From positions 1-31,217 of the forward strand of contig CAZCUQ010000011.1 in NCBI GenBank assembly GCA_964501705.1: a stretch of DNA of 31,217 bases, read 5' to 3'. Position 1 is the first letter of the stretch. Every line of letters begins with the position of its first letter. The notes beneath the pieces are model-generated. The model saw only the letters and a program-made list of their open reading frames with translations, had not been told where the DNA came from and did not search any database. This stretch comes from RGIG4694 sp964501705 (GTDB lineage Bacteria > Bacillota > Clostridia > Oscillospirales > Ruminococcaceae). This document shows positions 23,003 to 30,886 of this stretch, one piece after another. The position numbers and the translations under genes were made by a program.

Positions 23003-24322
23003 TTATTCTCCCTCTTCGATTATGTAGATTGTAACGTTTTTGTTTCCCCATTCAATGCAGTCGTCGTAGCTCCACATGAAAAGGTCTACCACGATGGAAC
23101 CTTTCATTACCGAGCCGCCCGTATCCGCAGCTATTGCATATCCGTAAACCTCGCCGTCGTCAGCCACTATGTAGAGCTTCGAGCCATACGGGATTATTTC
23201 GGGATTAACGGCGACATATCCCTGGAACACCTCTTTGCCCGTAGACATGAGCGCTCCGGGTTCCGCAGTGTACGCGCAGGCTTTTCCGTGAACTGTTCTT
23301 ACGTAATTTATCGGAACGTTGTTTTCGTCAAGAATAATATTTGCGGGAACATCGAACTGTGATATTGCGGGAACGGAAGACGCGCTTATTCCGTCTTCCG
23401 TGTAAAAGGCTTCTTCAGAATAAGCGTCCGCCGCGCTTTCTTCGGAATCCTCGCGAAGCTCGTCTGCGTTATCGTATGAACAACCGTATACACCGTAATT
23501 TTCGTCCGTGCTGTCCGCAGCGTTTCCTTCATAGTTTTCGGAAGCGGGAATCATCGTTCCGTTTGCTGTTATCTGATTTACGGGTTCTTCAATAACTTCC
23601 TCGGAGATAAGCTCTCTTTCGGTTTCTTCTCCGTCAATTTTCTTTATTTTATATACAGTCTTTTTTGTTCCTTCTCTGCCGTACGCAACTATTTCCGTTT
23701 CTCCTTCGGGAAGAGTTTCATCATCGACATAGGTCGTTTCAAAGGGAATTGATTCGTTTTTGGTAACTTTATAGAATTTAACGTCCTTTACCGTAATGAT
23801 AAGTCTGTCGGTGAGAGAAGTTTCGAGAGACGGCGTTACGATATCGTTTTTATCGGTGTCAACGCCTGCCTTTATAAGCGCGTCCTCAACTGTTCCCGAA
23901 GCTTCGATATAATCCGTGCCGTTCATGCTGATCACCGTAACGTCGCGGAGCAAGGGAGACGATTCAAGGGATCTGCCCGGATTTATCACCGCGCTTTCCA
24001 TTACGGAAACGCTCCGGGGCGCCGCTTTCGGAACGGTAACATCGGGAATTGCGGGATTCGATGTGTTTTCGGCGCCGACATCGGAGGAATATCCGTCGTT
24101 TTCCTCGCCGCCGGTTTCGTTTTCCGAGCAGGAATATTCGGAAAGATTCGCGCTGTCTTTATCGGAAGCTTTTTCCGAAGCCGTGCCGACAGAAACACAT
24201 ATTGCGGCGGTGCATATTACAGACAATACTGCCGCGGCCATACGGCGTTTTTTGTATTCGGATTTTTTTTCGGGCAAAAGCTCGACTATTCTGTCGTCTT
24301 TGTTTAAGTTGTTTGAAATCAT
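23003..24322 (-). CDS. Membrane-anchored G5/3D-domain cell-wall protein (YabE/Rpf-like)
   Basis: A 439-residue surface protein. Cytoplasmic basic segment (KKSEYKKRR), one transmembrane or signal-anchor helix (about residues 29-47), then an acidic linker. A DUF348 ubiquitin-like unit follows (about 125-170, TVISMNGTDYIEASGTVEDAL...), a G5 domain (about 175-255, ending EEVIEEPVNQITANGT) and, after an acidic Ser/Asp/Glu-rich spacer, a C-terminal 3D domain (about 350-435). The 3D domain keeps its aspartates in AADTGGSV, VVDLF and SYDD. DUF348-G5-3D proteins such as YabE act on or near peptidoglycan, the 3D fold resembling MltA-type lytic transglycosylases. RBS GGAG lies 8 nt before ATG. Its promoter carries a palindrome at the expected transcription start. 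Confidence 0.88.
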   Translation of the reverse strand: MISNNLNKDDRIVELLPEKKSEYKKRRMAAAVLSVICTAAICVSVGTASEKASDKDSANLSEYSCSENETGGEENDGYSSDVGAENTSNPAIPDVTVPKAAPRSVSVMESAVINPGRSLESSPLLRDVTVISMNGTDYIEASGTVEDALIKAGVDTDKNDIVTPSLETSLTDRLIITVKDVKFYKVTKNESIPFETTYVDDETLPEGETEIVAYGREGTKKTVYKIKKIDGEETERELISEEVIEEPVNQITANGTMIPASENYEGNAADSTDENYGVYGCSYDNADELREDSEESAADAYSEEAFYTEDGISASSVPAISQFDVPANIILDENNVPINYVRTVHGKACAYTAEPGALMSTGKEVFQGYVAVNPEIIPYGSKLYIVADDGEVYGYAIAADTGGSVMKGSIVVDLFMWSYDDCIEWGNKNVTIYIIEEGE

Positions 24323-24398
24323 ATTTTTTCTCCGTTCATAATCGGGATACTGTTGTATCTCTTTTATTCTGTATTCCGCTTTATATTTCTCACGGAAT

Positions 24399-24415
24399 AG
24401 TTACAATTTGTAACT
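24399..24415. promoter_or_regulatory. 17-bp palindrome at the start site of the 3D-protein gene (candidate operator)
   Basis: AGTTACAATTTGTAACT reads as AGTTACAA-T-TTGTAACT, a perfect palindrome around one base. It lies 6 nt downstream of the minus-strand -10, on the expected transcription start, where a repressor would block initiation. TTACA-N3-TGTAA resembles the symmetrical sites of BlaI/CopY-type repressors, a resemblance only. Confidence 0.6.
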
Positions 24416-24421
24416 GTTGTC

Positions 24422-24450
24422 ATTATACCGTAATAAGACGAACTTGTCAA
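24422..24450 (-). promoter_or_regulatory. Promoter of the 3D-domain protein gene
   Basis: On the minus strand TTGACA (24450-24445), 17-nt spacer, TATAAT (24427-24422): full consensus at both hexamers. Leader about 100 nt. Confidence 0.85.
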
Positions 24451-24834
24451 TCTTTTGTTTGTAACCGATATTTATTTATTTTGTCCAAAAAAAGTGCAAT
24501 TTTGTGAGGAATATCCCATGGATAAAACCCCGTTTGGCGCGATTTTTACGAAATTTGATGTGCATTTTCAACAAACCTTTCATAAAATGCGCGATCGGGC
24601 GGTCATTTTGCCGTTTTTTTACGGCAAATACCCCGATTTTCCGATGTTTTTCGAGACGGCGAAAAATCATAACGGAAATTTTGCGCATATTTTATGTGCA
24701 TATTGACAAAAAGATTCCGACAAACGGCGGGTGAAAATATCTGATTTGTAAAACTATTTGCATTTTCGACATTTTCTTTCGATTCTGACCTTTTTTGAGC
24801 TTATTTTGCTTTTGTTCTTATTTTTTAACTCAAA
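24451..24834. other. Gene-free central part of the 679-bp divergent region
   Basis: No convincing gene. Two short open frames (for example from ATG 24520, 62 codons) have no family resemblance and unusual codon choice. Visible structures are a hairpin TTTGCCGT/ACGGCAAA around a T6 loop (24607-24628) and TGCGCATA/TATGTGCA at about 24682-24700. A TTGACA at 24703-24708 has no matching -10. Function unknown. Confidence 0.4.
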
Positions 24835-24901
24835 TGTAATGTATTTTTTTGAATTGTAATCAAATGTAATCATTTTGTAATATGTGCGTCTCTTTCGTAA
24901 T
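24835..24901 (+). promoter_or_regulatory. Helically phased TGTAAT repeats, including a WalR-box-like pair
   Basis: TGTAAT occurs at 24835, 24855, 24865 and 24876, and CGTAAT at 24896. Steps of 20, 10, 11 and 20 bp place all on one face of the helix. The pair at 24865/24876 is TGTAAT-N5-TGTAAT, matching the WalR (YycF) consensus TGTWAH-N5-TGTWAH. It lies about 32-98 nt upstream of the -35 of the small membrane protein gene. Confidence 0.5.
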
Positions 24902-24932
24902 AAAGTTAAAATAAAAAGCTTGCGGATATCTA

Positions 24933-24961
24933 TTTACTTTTTGAAAAATATATATTATAAT
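24933..24961 (+). promoter_or_regulatory. Promoter of the small membrane protein-amidohydrolase-fumarase unit
   Basis: TTTACT (24933-24938), 17-nt spacer, TATAAT (24956-24961), then GAAAGGAG (about 24985-24992) ahead of ATG 25002. Confidence 0.65.
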
Positions 24962-25001
24962 GGTATAAAGGACTTTTTGTAACCCGAAAGGAGCTCGTCT
25001 T

Positions 25002-25199
25002 ATGAAAATGAAAAAACAAATAAAGGGAAGCTTTCCGGACAGACCGAATAATTTTATTAAGTTTTTCCGCATTTCCGCGCCTATCGTTGTGGCGCTCACG
25101 CTTTTTGTTTCCTCGGCGTTCTATATCGTTTACCGCATGGTCAGCGATTATAACTACCGTGAACGCTGGAAGGATTACGACGAGTGCGGACTCGGCTGA
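25002..25199 (+). CDS. Small single-pass membrane protein (65 aa)
   Basis: Short protein with a basic N-terminus (MKMKKQIKG), one strongly hydrophobic helix (about residues 26-46, SAPIVVALTLFVSSAFYIVYRM) and a charged, Tyr/Asp-rich C-terminal tail ending in ECGLG. Strong AAAGGAG RBS about 9 nt upstream of the ATG, and a promoter at 24933-24961. Not recognised. The amidohydrolase start follows 14 nt after the stop, so both probably share a transcript. Expected topology by basic residues: N-terminus inside, tail outside. Confidence 0.72.
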   Translation: MKMKKQIKGSFPDRPNNFIKFFRISAPIVVALTLFVSSAFYIVYRMVSDYNYRERWKDYDECGLG

Positions 25200-25213
25200 C
25201 GGACGGTGCCGAA

Positions 25214-26359
25214 ATGTATATTTATAACGCCAGGATCTTTACAATGGACGGCGATGAACCTTTTGAAGGCTTTGTTTGCCTGAAAGACGGAAAGATCGCC
25301 GAAGTCGGAAAAGGCTCTCCGAAAGAAGTCTCCCCCGATGATATCGACTGTATGGAGAATTTCCTTTTTCCGGGGTTTATCGACTGCCATTCCCACATCG
25401 GAATGATAGGCGACGGAGCCGGCTGTGAGGGCGAGGACGTAAACGAGGATACAGACCCCGTTACTCCTCATATACGCTCGATAGACGGGCTTAATTTCCG
25501 CGACGGATATTTCCGCGACGCACAGCGTGCGGGAGTTACCTGCTGCGTTACGGGCTGCGGCTCGGCAAATCCCGTGGGCGGAGATCTTATCGCCGTGAAA
25601 ACTTTCGGACGGTGCGCCGATGAAATGCTTATCAGGCGCGTCGCGATAAAATTCGCACTCGGTGAAAATCCGAAATCCGTATACCGCGACAGGGACGAAA
25701 CTCCCGTTACGAGAATGGCTTCGGCGGCAATTATCAGAGAAGCTCTTCTTACGGCAAAACGCTATGCGGAAGATATCGAAAGCGCCGAGGACGGCGATAA
25801 ACCCGATTTCGACATGAAATCGGAGGCTCTTCTTCCTCTGTTAAAGCGGGAGATTCAGGCGCATTTTCACTGTCACCGCGCCGACGATATTATGACGGCT
25901 GTGCGAATAGCGGAGGAATTTGACCTTGATTACGTGCTTATCCACTGCACGGAGGGACATCTTATCGCCGATATTTTGGGCGAAAAAAAAGCCCGCGCCG
26001 TTGTCGGGCCAATTATCTCGGACAGGGGAAAGCCCGAACTTGCAAATGCTTCCGTGTCCGACGCGGCCATACTCTTTGAAAACGGCGTTAAGACCGCGAT
26101 ATGCACCGACTGCCCCGAGCTTCCGGTTGAATATCTTCCGCTTTCGGCGGCGATATGCGCAAAGGCGGGACTTGGGCATGACGAGGCGCTCCGTGCGATA
26201 ACAGTTAATCCTGCAGAAATAGCGGGAATTTCCGACCGCGTCGGAAGAATAAAAAAGGGTCTGGACGCCGATCTTGTTGTCCTTGACGGCGATCCGCTCG
26301 ATCTTATGACAAATGTTTTGCTTACTGTGACAGACGGAAAAATCGTGTATAAAAGATAG
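25214..26359 (+). CDS. Amidohydrolase-superfamily enzyme (imidazolonepropionase-like)
   Basis: Metal-dependent hydrolase of about 381 residues with the composite beta-sandwich plus TIM barrel of the amidohydrolase superfamily. Motifs: N-terminal NARIFTMDGDEPFEGFV, the metal motif FPGFIDCHSHIG (H-x-H), GGDLIAVKTFG, QAHFHCHRADDI and IHCTEGH (further metal histidines), the catalytic Asp in CTDCPELP, and the C-terminal GRIKKGLDADLVVLDGDPL. Substrate is unknown; relatives act on cyclic amides and dipeptides. I chose ATG 25214 because the protein family starts at this beta strand; a GTG 30 nt upstream overlaps the previous gene. The fumarase subunit gene follows after about 12 nt. Confidence 0.85.
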   Translation: MYIYNARIFTMDGDEPFEGFVCLKDGKIAEVGKGSPKEVSPDDIDCMENFLFPGFIDCHSHIGMIGDGAGCEGEDVNEDTDPVTPHIRSIDGLNFRDGYFRDAQRAGVTCCVTGCGSANPVGGDLIAVKTFGRCADEMLIRRVAIKFALGENPKSVYRDRDETPVTRMASAAIIREALLTAKRYAEDIESAEDGDKPDFDMKSEALLPLLKREIQAHFHCHRADDIMTAVRIAEEFDLDYVLIHCTEGHLIADILGEKKARAVVGPIISDRGKPELANASVSDAAILFENGVKTAICTDCPELPVEYLPLSAAICAKAGLGHDEALRAITVNPAEIAGISDRVGRIKKGLDADLVVLDGDPLDLMTNVLLTVTDGKIVYKR

Positions 26360-26371
26360 GAAGTGTATTTT

Positions 26372-27214
26372 TTGAGAGAAATAGATGTTGCGCAGATCAC
26401 GGATATTGTACGCGATTTGTGCATCAAGGCTAATATTTATCTCCCCGAAAGTCTTGAAAGATGTCTTGCCCTATCTGTCGAAAAGGAAGAATCCCCCACG
26501 GGTCGTGAGGTTTTGTCCGATATCCGCAAAAATATCTGTGCGGCAAGGGAAGAACGCATCCCCGTGTGTCAGGATACGGGTATGGCAGTCATTTTCCTTG
26601 AGGTGGGACAGGATGTTCACTTTGTCGGGGGAAATCTCACCGACGCGATAAATAAAGGCGTTTCGAGGGGCTATACCGAGGGGTATCTCCGCTGTTCGAT
26701 AGTTTCCGATCCGCTCGAAAGAGTAAACACGGGGGATAATACCCCGTCTGTTATACATACAGTAATAACAGACGGCTGTAAAGTCTCGGTAGATGTCTGC
26801 CCGAAAGGCTTCGGGAGCGAAAATATGTCCTCGCTTAAAATGTTTACTCCTTCGGCGACAGCCGGGGATATTGAGGACTATGTTGTTTCCGTAGCTGAAA
26901 AGGCAGGCTCGAATCCCTGTCCTCCGATGATTCTCGGAGTGGGCATAGGAGGAAATTTTGAATACTCGGCTTTTCTTGCGAAAAAAGCTCTTTGCAGGGA
27001 TATCTCCGTGAGAAATCCGAAGGCTCTTTACAAAAAAATGGAGAAGAATATCCTTGAAAAAATCAATAAATCGGGCATAGGTCCGCAGGGCTTCGGAGGA
27101 AGGATAACCGCTTTGTCGGTGAATATTGAAGAAGCTCCGACTCATATCGCGGGGCTTCCCGTTGCCGTGAACATGGGCTGTCATGTTACAAGGCACGCTC
27201 ACGCGGAAATATAA
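26372..27214 (+). CDS. Fumarate hydratase class I, alpha subunit (N-terminal type); beta subunit absent nearby
   Basis: Alpha subunit of two-subunit, 4Fe-4S class I fumarase/tartrate dehydratase (about 280 residues, normal). Features: REVLSDIRKNI, the cluster cysteine in PVCQDTGMAVIF, GDNTPSVIHT, GFGSENMS, SNPCPPMILGVGIGGN with a second cysteine, GPQGFGGR, and the C-terminal NMGCHVTRHAHAEI with a third. The start is probably TTG 26372, 8 nt after AGGAAG (26358-26363); a GTG at 26363 is less well placed. The usual neighbour, the beta subunit gene, does not follow: the next gene is a mannanase. The subunit therefore needs a partner encoded elsewhere. Confidence 0.92.
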   Translation: MREIDVAQITDIVRDLCIKANIYLPESLERCLALSVEKEESPTGREVLSDIRKNICAAREERIPVCQDTGMAVIFLEVGQDVHFVGGNLTDAINKGVSRGYTEGYLRCSIVSDPLERVNTGDNTPSVIHTVITDGCKVSVDVCPKGFGSENMSSLKMFTPSATAGDIEDYVVSVAEKAGSNPCPPMILGVGIGGNFEYSAFLAKKALCRDISVRNPKALYKKMEKNILEKINKSGIGPQGFGGRITALSVNIEEAPTHIAGLPVAVNMGCHVTRHAHAEI

Positions 27215-27232
27215 CGAAAAGGAAGAATATAA

Positions 27233-28891
27233 ATGAATATTAAAAAAATAACGTGCATCCTTACAGCCTGCACACTCATGTCGGGTATCCTGGCGGGCTG
27301 CGGCGAAAAAACCGGCGAGGACGATTCAACGAAAGAAAATAATAATACGGAAAGCGGCGATCCTGTTTCGGATTCGGAGGCGTCATCCGGGACTGAGGGC
27401 GGCATAAAAGCTATTTACGGCGATATCCGCACGGAATTTAATGAAAATCTCGACCTTTCGGATTATCCGCTTACAAAATCGGATGTTCCCGCGGATTTTG
27501 AGGCTCTTTACGAGGCGGAGGACGGCGTTCTCGCGGGAAACGCAAAGGCAAACGACGGCGGAGAACTCGCTTCGGGCGGAAAATGCGTCGAGGGCATAAA
27601 TTCCGAGGGCGACAGCCTCACTATTAAAGTAAACTGTGATTATACGGGATTCTATGACCTTGATTTTCTGACTCTCGGAGATTCGGGCAGGGTCGATTAC
27701 GTTTACATTGACGGCGAACAGGGCGGTGAGATCACCAATACTTCCCCCGAATCATTCGGAGATACTTATTTACTCGGAGTATATCTTGAAAAGGGCGAAC
27801 ATGATATTGAGATCCGCCCGTATTGGGGCCACGTTGCTTACGACTGCCTTAAAATTACCGCCGCAAGCACCGTCACCGAGGATACTTACAAGGTGACAAA
27901 GTCTCTCTCCAACCCTAATGCGGACGATAACACAAAAAGACTTTATAATTTCCTCTGCGATATATACGGAAAGTACAGCCTTGCCGGTCAGTACGCCGAC
28001 GAGGGAAGAATGTCCAAGGAGCTTGAGGAAATAAAAGAAGCTACGGGCAAGGAATTTTCCGTTATAGGTCTTGATCTTATGGGCTACGACAGTACCTCGC
28101 AGTCGCACGGAGACAACCCCGCGTCGATAGAATACGCCTACGACTGGTACGTAAACGGCGGAGGTATAGTCCAGATGCTCTGGCATTGGAGAGTTCCGGG
28201 GAAATTCTGCAAGAACGACGCGGATAACCCGTGGTACAGCGCGTTCTACAAAGAGGGTACGACTATCGACCTCGACAAGGTAATGAACGGCGAGGACGAA
28301 GAGGGATATCAGCTCCTGATGGACGATATCGACATTATAGGCACACAGCTTGAAAGACTTCGCGACGAGGGAGTTCCCATTCTCTGGAGACCTCTTCACG
28401 AGGCTTCGGGAGGCTGGTTCTGGTGGGGCAACTGCTCGCCCGAAAGCTACAAAAAGCTTTGGAACGTTATGTATGACAAGCTCACAAACGAGCATAATCT
28501 CACTAATCTTATCTGGATATGGAACGGTCAGAGCGCCGAGTGGTATCCCGGAGACGAGACGGTCGATATCATCGGCTGGGATATATATCAGGGAAATCTC
28601 GTATATACGTCACAGAGCGGAAGATTCAACGATATGGCAAAAAATTACGGCACGGAGAATAAGCTTATCGCACTTACCGAAAACGGCTGCGTTCCCGATC
28701 CCGACCTTACTTTCAGAGATAACGCAAGATGGCTTTTCTGGGGTACATGGAGCGATCCGTTCACCCTCAAGCTGAAAGTTGTTCTTAATGAGGAATATAC
28801 CGAAAAATCGCAGCTTATCAAAACTTACAATCACGAAAGAGTGCTTACTCTGGACGAGCTTCCCGATCTTAAAAATTACCGCGTAGACTGA
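27233..28891 (+). CDS. GH26 beta-mannanase lipoprotein with N-terminal CBM35-like module
   Basis: Secreted, lipid-anchored enzyme for beta-1,4-mannan (hemicellulose) hydrolysis. Of 552 residues, the N-terminus has a lipobox (GILAGC, Cys about 23) and an acidic Ser/Asn/Asp linker. A beta-sandwich module follows (about 88-215, beginning YEAEDGVLAG and containing a Y-D-C-L-K-I strand), typical of CBM6/CBM35. The GH26 barrel spans about 225-545: the acid/base is E390 in WRPLHEASGGWFWWG and the nucleophile E483 in LTENG, 93 residues apart as in the family. No dockerin is present. RBS AAGGAAG, 18 nt downstream of the fumarase gene. The substrate could also be another beta-mannose polymer. Confidence 0.9.
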   Translation: MNIKKITCILTACTLMSGILAGCGEKTGEDDSTKENNNTESGDPVSDSEASSGTEGGIKAIYGDIRTEFNENLDLSDYPLTKSDVPADFEALYEAEDGVLAGNAKANDGGELASGGKCVEGINSEGDSLTIKVNCDYTGFYDLDFLTLGDSGRVDYVYIDGEQGGEITNTSPESFGDTYLLGVYLEKGEHDIEIRPYWGHVAYDCLKITAASTVTEDTYKVTKSLSNPNADDNTKRLYNFLCDIYGKYSLAGQYADEGRMSKELEEIKEATGKEFSVIGLDLMGYDSTSQSHGDNPASIEYAYDWYVNGGGIVQMLWHWRVPGKFCKNDADNPWYSAFYKEGTTIDLDKVMNGEDEEGYQLLMDDIDIIGTQLERLRDEGVPILWRPLHEASGGWFWWGNCSPESYKKLWNVMYDKLTNEHNLTNLIWIWNGQSAEWYPGDETVDIIGWDIYQGNLVYTSQSGRFNDMAKNYGTENKLIALTENGCVPDPDLTFRDNARWLFWGTWSDPFTLKLKVVLNEEYTEKSQLIKTYNHERVLTLDELPDLKNYRVD

Positions 28892-28929
28892 TCAGACTTC
28901 CTCAAACGAATAAATTTTCCTGAAAGGTA

Positions 28930-28958
28930 TTGACAAGTCAGAACATTTGTGCTATAAT
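28930..28958 (+). promoter_or_regulatory. Promoter of recA-recX
   Basis: TTGACA (28930-28935), 17-nt spacer, TATAAT (28953-28958): full consensus. The leader is about 30 nt, with GGAAAGGA as RBS. Confidence 0.88.
28941..28952 (+). promoter_or_regulatory. LexA (DinR) box-like element in the recA promoter spacer
   Basis: GAACATTTGTGC lies between -35 and -10 and matches the Firmicute LexA core GAAC-N4-GTTC at 7 of its 8 fixed positions. SOS control of recA by LexA is established in Bacillus and relatives, which makes this site plausible. Confidence 0.55.
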
Positions 28959-28995
28959 AAAAATATGAGAAAATTCGGAAAGGAAAAAGTTTATA

Positions 28996-30210
28996 ATGGC
29001 AGGAAAAAAAGAAGCTAAAAAAATTATTTCGGTTACAAAGGAACTTTCCGCCGAGGATAAGAAAAAAGCACTCGCTTCCGCGATCGCACAGCTTGAAAAA
29101 CAGTACGGTCAGGGAGCGGTAATGAAGCTCGGCGAGGCGTTCAATTATAATGTCGATCACATACCCACAGGCTCAATGACTCTCGATACCGCGCTCGGCA
29201 TAGGCGGAGTTCCGAGGGGAAGGATCATCGAGGTCTACGGTCCCGAAAGTTCGGGAAAAACCACCGTTGCGCTCCAGATAGCTGCCGAAGCACAGAAAAG
29301 CGGCGGGTATGCCGCGTTTATCGATGTTGAACACGCTCTTGACCCCGTATACGCAAAGGCTCTCGGAGTTGACATAGACAATCTGCTTGTTTCACAGCCC
29401 GACAGCGGCGAACAGGCGCTTGAAATAATGGAATCCCTCGTCCGTTCGGGAGCTATCGACTGCATAGTTCTCGATTCGGTCGCGGCAATGGTCACAAAAG
29501 CCGAGATCGACGGCGAAATGGGCGATACTCACGTGGGACAGCTTGCCCGCCTTATGTCTCAGGCAATGAGAAAATTGACATCTGTTATTTCAAAGACAAA
29601 CTGCGTCGCGATTTTTATAAATCAGGTGCGCGAAAAAATCGGCGTTATGTACGGAAACCCCGAAACCACTCCCGGAGGAAGAGCGCTTAAATTCTATGCA
29701 TCGGTCAGAATTGAGGTCCGCAAGGGCGAAGCTATTAAATCAGGCTCAAATGTCGTCGGCAACAGAACCAGATGCAAAATAGTTAAAAATAAAGTCGCTC
29801 CGCCTTTTAAAGAATGTGAATTTGATCTGTTTTACGGCAAGGGAATTTCACGCACGGGAGAGGTTATCGATCTTGCCTCCGATCTTGAGATCGTTAAAAA
29901 AAGCGGTGCGTGGTACTCATATAACGACAGCAAGATAGGGCAGGGACGTGAGGCGGCTAAAGAATTCCTTGCGGCAAATCCCGATATCATGAAGGAAATC
30001 GAGGAAAAACTCAGGGAAAAGTCGGATGAGATAATCGCTTCACAGAAAAATAAGAAAAAATCCGATCTTGACATTGCCGCCGAGGAGGCTATGGAGGCAG
30101 CGGAAGAAGCGGAATCTATCGGAAAAGAAGAAGTTCCCTCTTCAAAACATCCCGCTATCGATATCGACGCGGACGATGATTTCGAGGAATTTACTCCCGT
30201 TGACAGCTGA
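28996..30210 (+). CDS. recA: Recombinase RecA
   Basis: DNA strand-exchange ATPase and activator of LexA self-cleavage. The 404-residue sequence includes the Walker A GPESSGKT (82-89), the Walker B region IVLDSVAAM, loop 1 (EIDGEMGDTHVG) and loop 2 (FINQVREKIGVMYGNPETTPGGRALKFYAS), plus VRKGEAIK. It is longer than the usual about 350 because of a roughly 60-residue Lys/Glu/Asp-rich C-terminal tail (from about 340) ending in an acidic IDADDDFEEF stretch. recX starts 2 nt after the stop. Promoter with LexA-like site upstream. Confidence 0.98.
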   Translation: MAGKKEAKKIISVTKELSAEDKKKALASAIAQLEKQYGQGAVMKLGEAFNYNVDHIPTGSMTLDTALGIGGVPRGRIIEVYGPESSGKTTVALQIAAEAQKSGGYAAFIDVEHALDPVYAKALGVDIDNLLVSQPDSGEQALEIMESLVRSGAIDCIVLDSVAAMVTKAEIDGEMGDTHVGQLARLMSQAMRKLTSVISKTNCVAIFINQVREKIGVMYGNPETTPGGRALKFYASVRIEVRKGEAIKSGSNVVGNRTRCKIVKNKVAPPFKECEFDLFYGKGISRTGEVIDLASDLEIVKKSGAWYSYNDSKIGQGREAAKEFLAANPDIMKEIEEKLREKSDEIIASQKNKKKSDLDIAAEEAMEAAEEAESIGKEEVPSSKHPAIDIDADDDFEEFTPVDS

Positions 30211-30212
30211 GC

Positions 30213-30818
30213 ATGAAAATCACGGATACGGGCGCATTTAAAGGAGATACGTATTTTTTTGAGGTCGATTCCGAGGAAAAATATTATGTTCATCAGACGA
30301 TTTTTATACAGTTCGGAATATGTAAGGATATGGAAATATCTGAGGAAAAGCTGAATGAAATCGTTGACGAGAACACCTACAGACGCGCAAAGGAGCGCGC
30401 TTTATACCTTATTGACCGTAGGGAATACGGGTTTAAGGAACTTTATAAAAAGCTTCTCCCGAATTATGACGGAAAAATCTGTCTGAGAGTGTGCAAAAAG
30501 CTGGCGGAGCTTGGAATAATCAACGACAGACGCTATGCCGCACATCTTGCGGAGTATTATACTCATACGAAAAAATTCGGTAAGTACAGGGCGAGGCAGG
30601 AAATTATACTCCGAGGAATATCGCCGAGTGCTGCGGACGAGGAGCTTGAAAGGTTTTCCGACGGCGAGGCTGACGTCATAAAGGATATTATTTCACGTAA
30701 GTACGAGGAAAAGCTTGCCGACCCCGCAGAAGTCAAAAAGGTCATTGCGGCACTTATGCGCAGGGGATTTTCTTACTCTGAAATTAAAAAAGCACTCGAA
30801 GTGTACGATTTTGAGTGA
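30213..30818 (+). CDS. recX: RecX, regulator of RecA
   Basis: RecX modulates RecA filaments. The 201-residue protein has the tandem three-helix repeats of the family: RAKERALYLIDRREYGFKELYKKL (about 57-80), KLAELGIINDRRYAAHLAEYY, KKFGKYRARQEIILRGIS, and a final MRRGFSYSEIKKALE repeat. The N-terminal 50 residues are beta-rich, as in Firmicute RecX. It starts 2 nt after the recA stop with no clear RBS, so it depends on translational coupling to recA. Confidence 0.92.
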   Translation: MKITDTGAFKGDTYFFEVDSEEKYYVHQTIFIQFGICKDMEISEEKLNEIVDENTYRRAKERALYLIDRREYGFKELYKKLLPNYDGKICLRVCKKLAELGIINDRRYAAHLAEYYTHTKKFGKYRARQEIILRGISPSAADEELERFSDGEADVIKDIISRKYEEKLADPAEVKKVIAALMRRGFSYSEIKKALEVYDFE

Positions 30819-30886
30819 TTTCAACAAAAAAACAATAAAATATTTTAAAAATACGTCTAAAAAATATAATGATATTTTCGGGTTGT

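Noticed and set aside
24520..24708. 62-codon frame from ATG 24520 in the divergent gap
   Set aside because: GAGGAAT sits at a possible RBS distance, but the codon choice is unlike the neighbours, no hydrophobic or domain pattern is seen, and there is no promoter.
24703..24731. TTGACA at 24703 as a promoter
   Set aside because: No -10 hexamer at 16-18 nt spacing.
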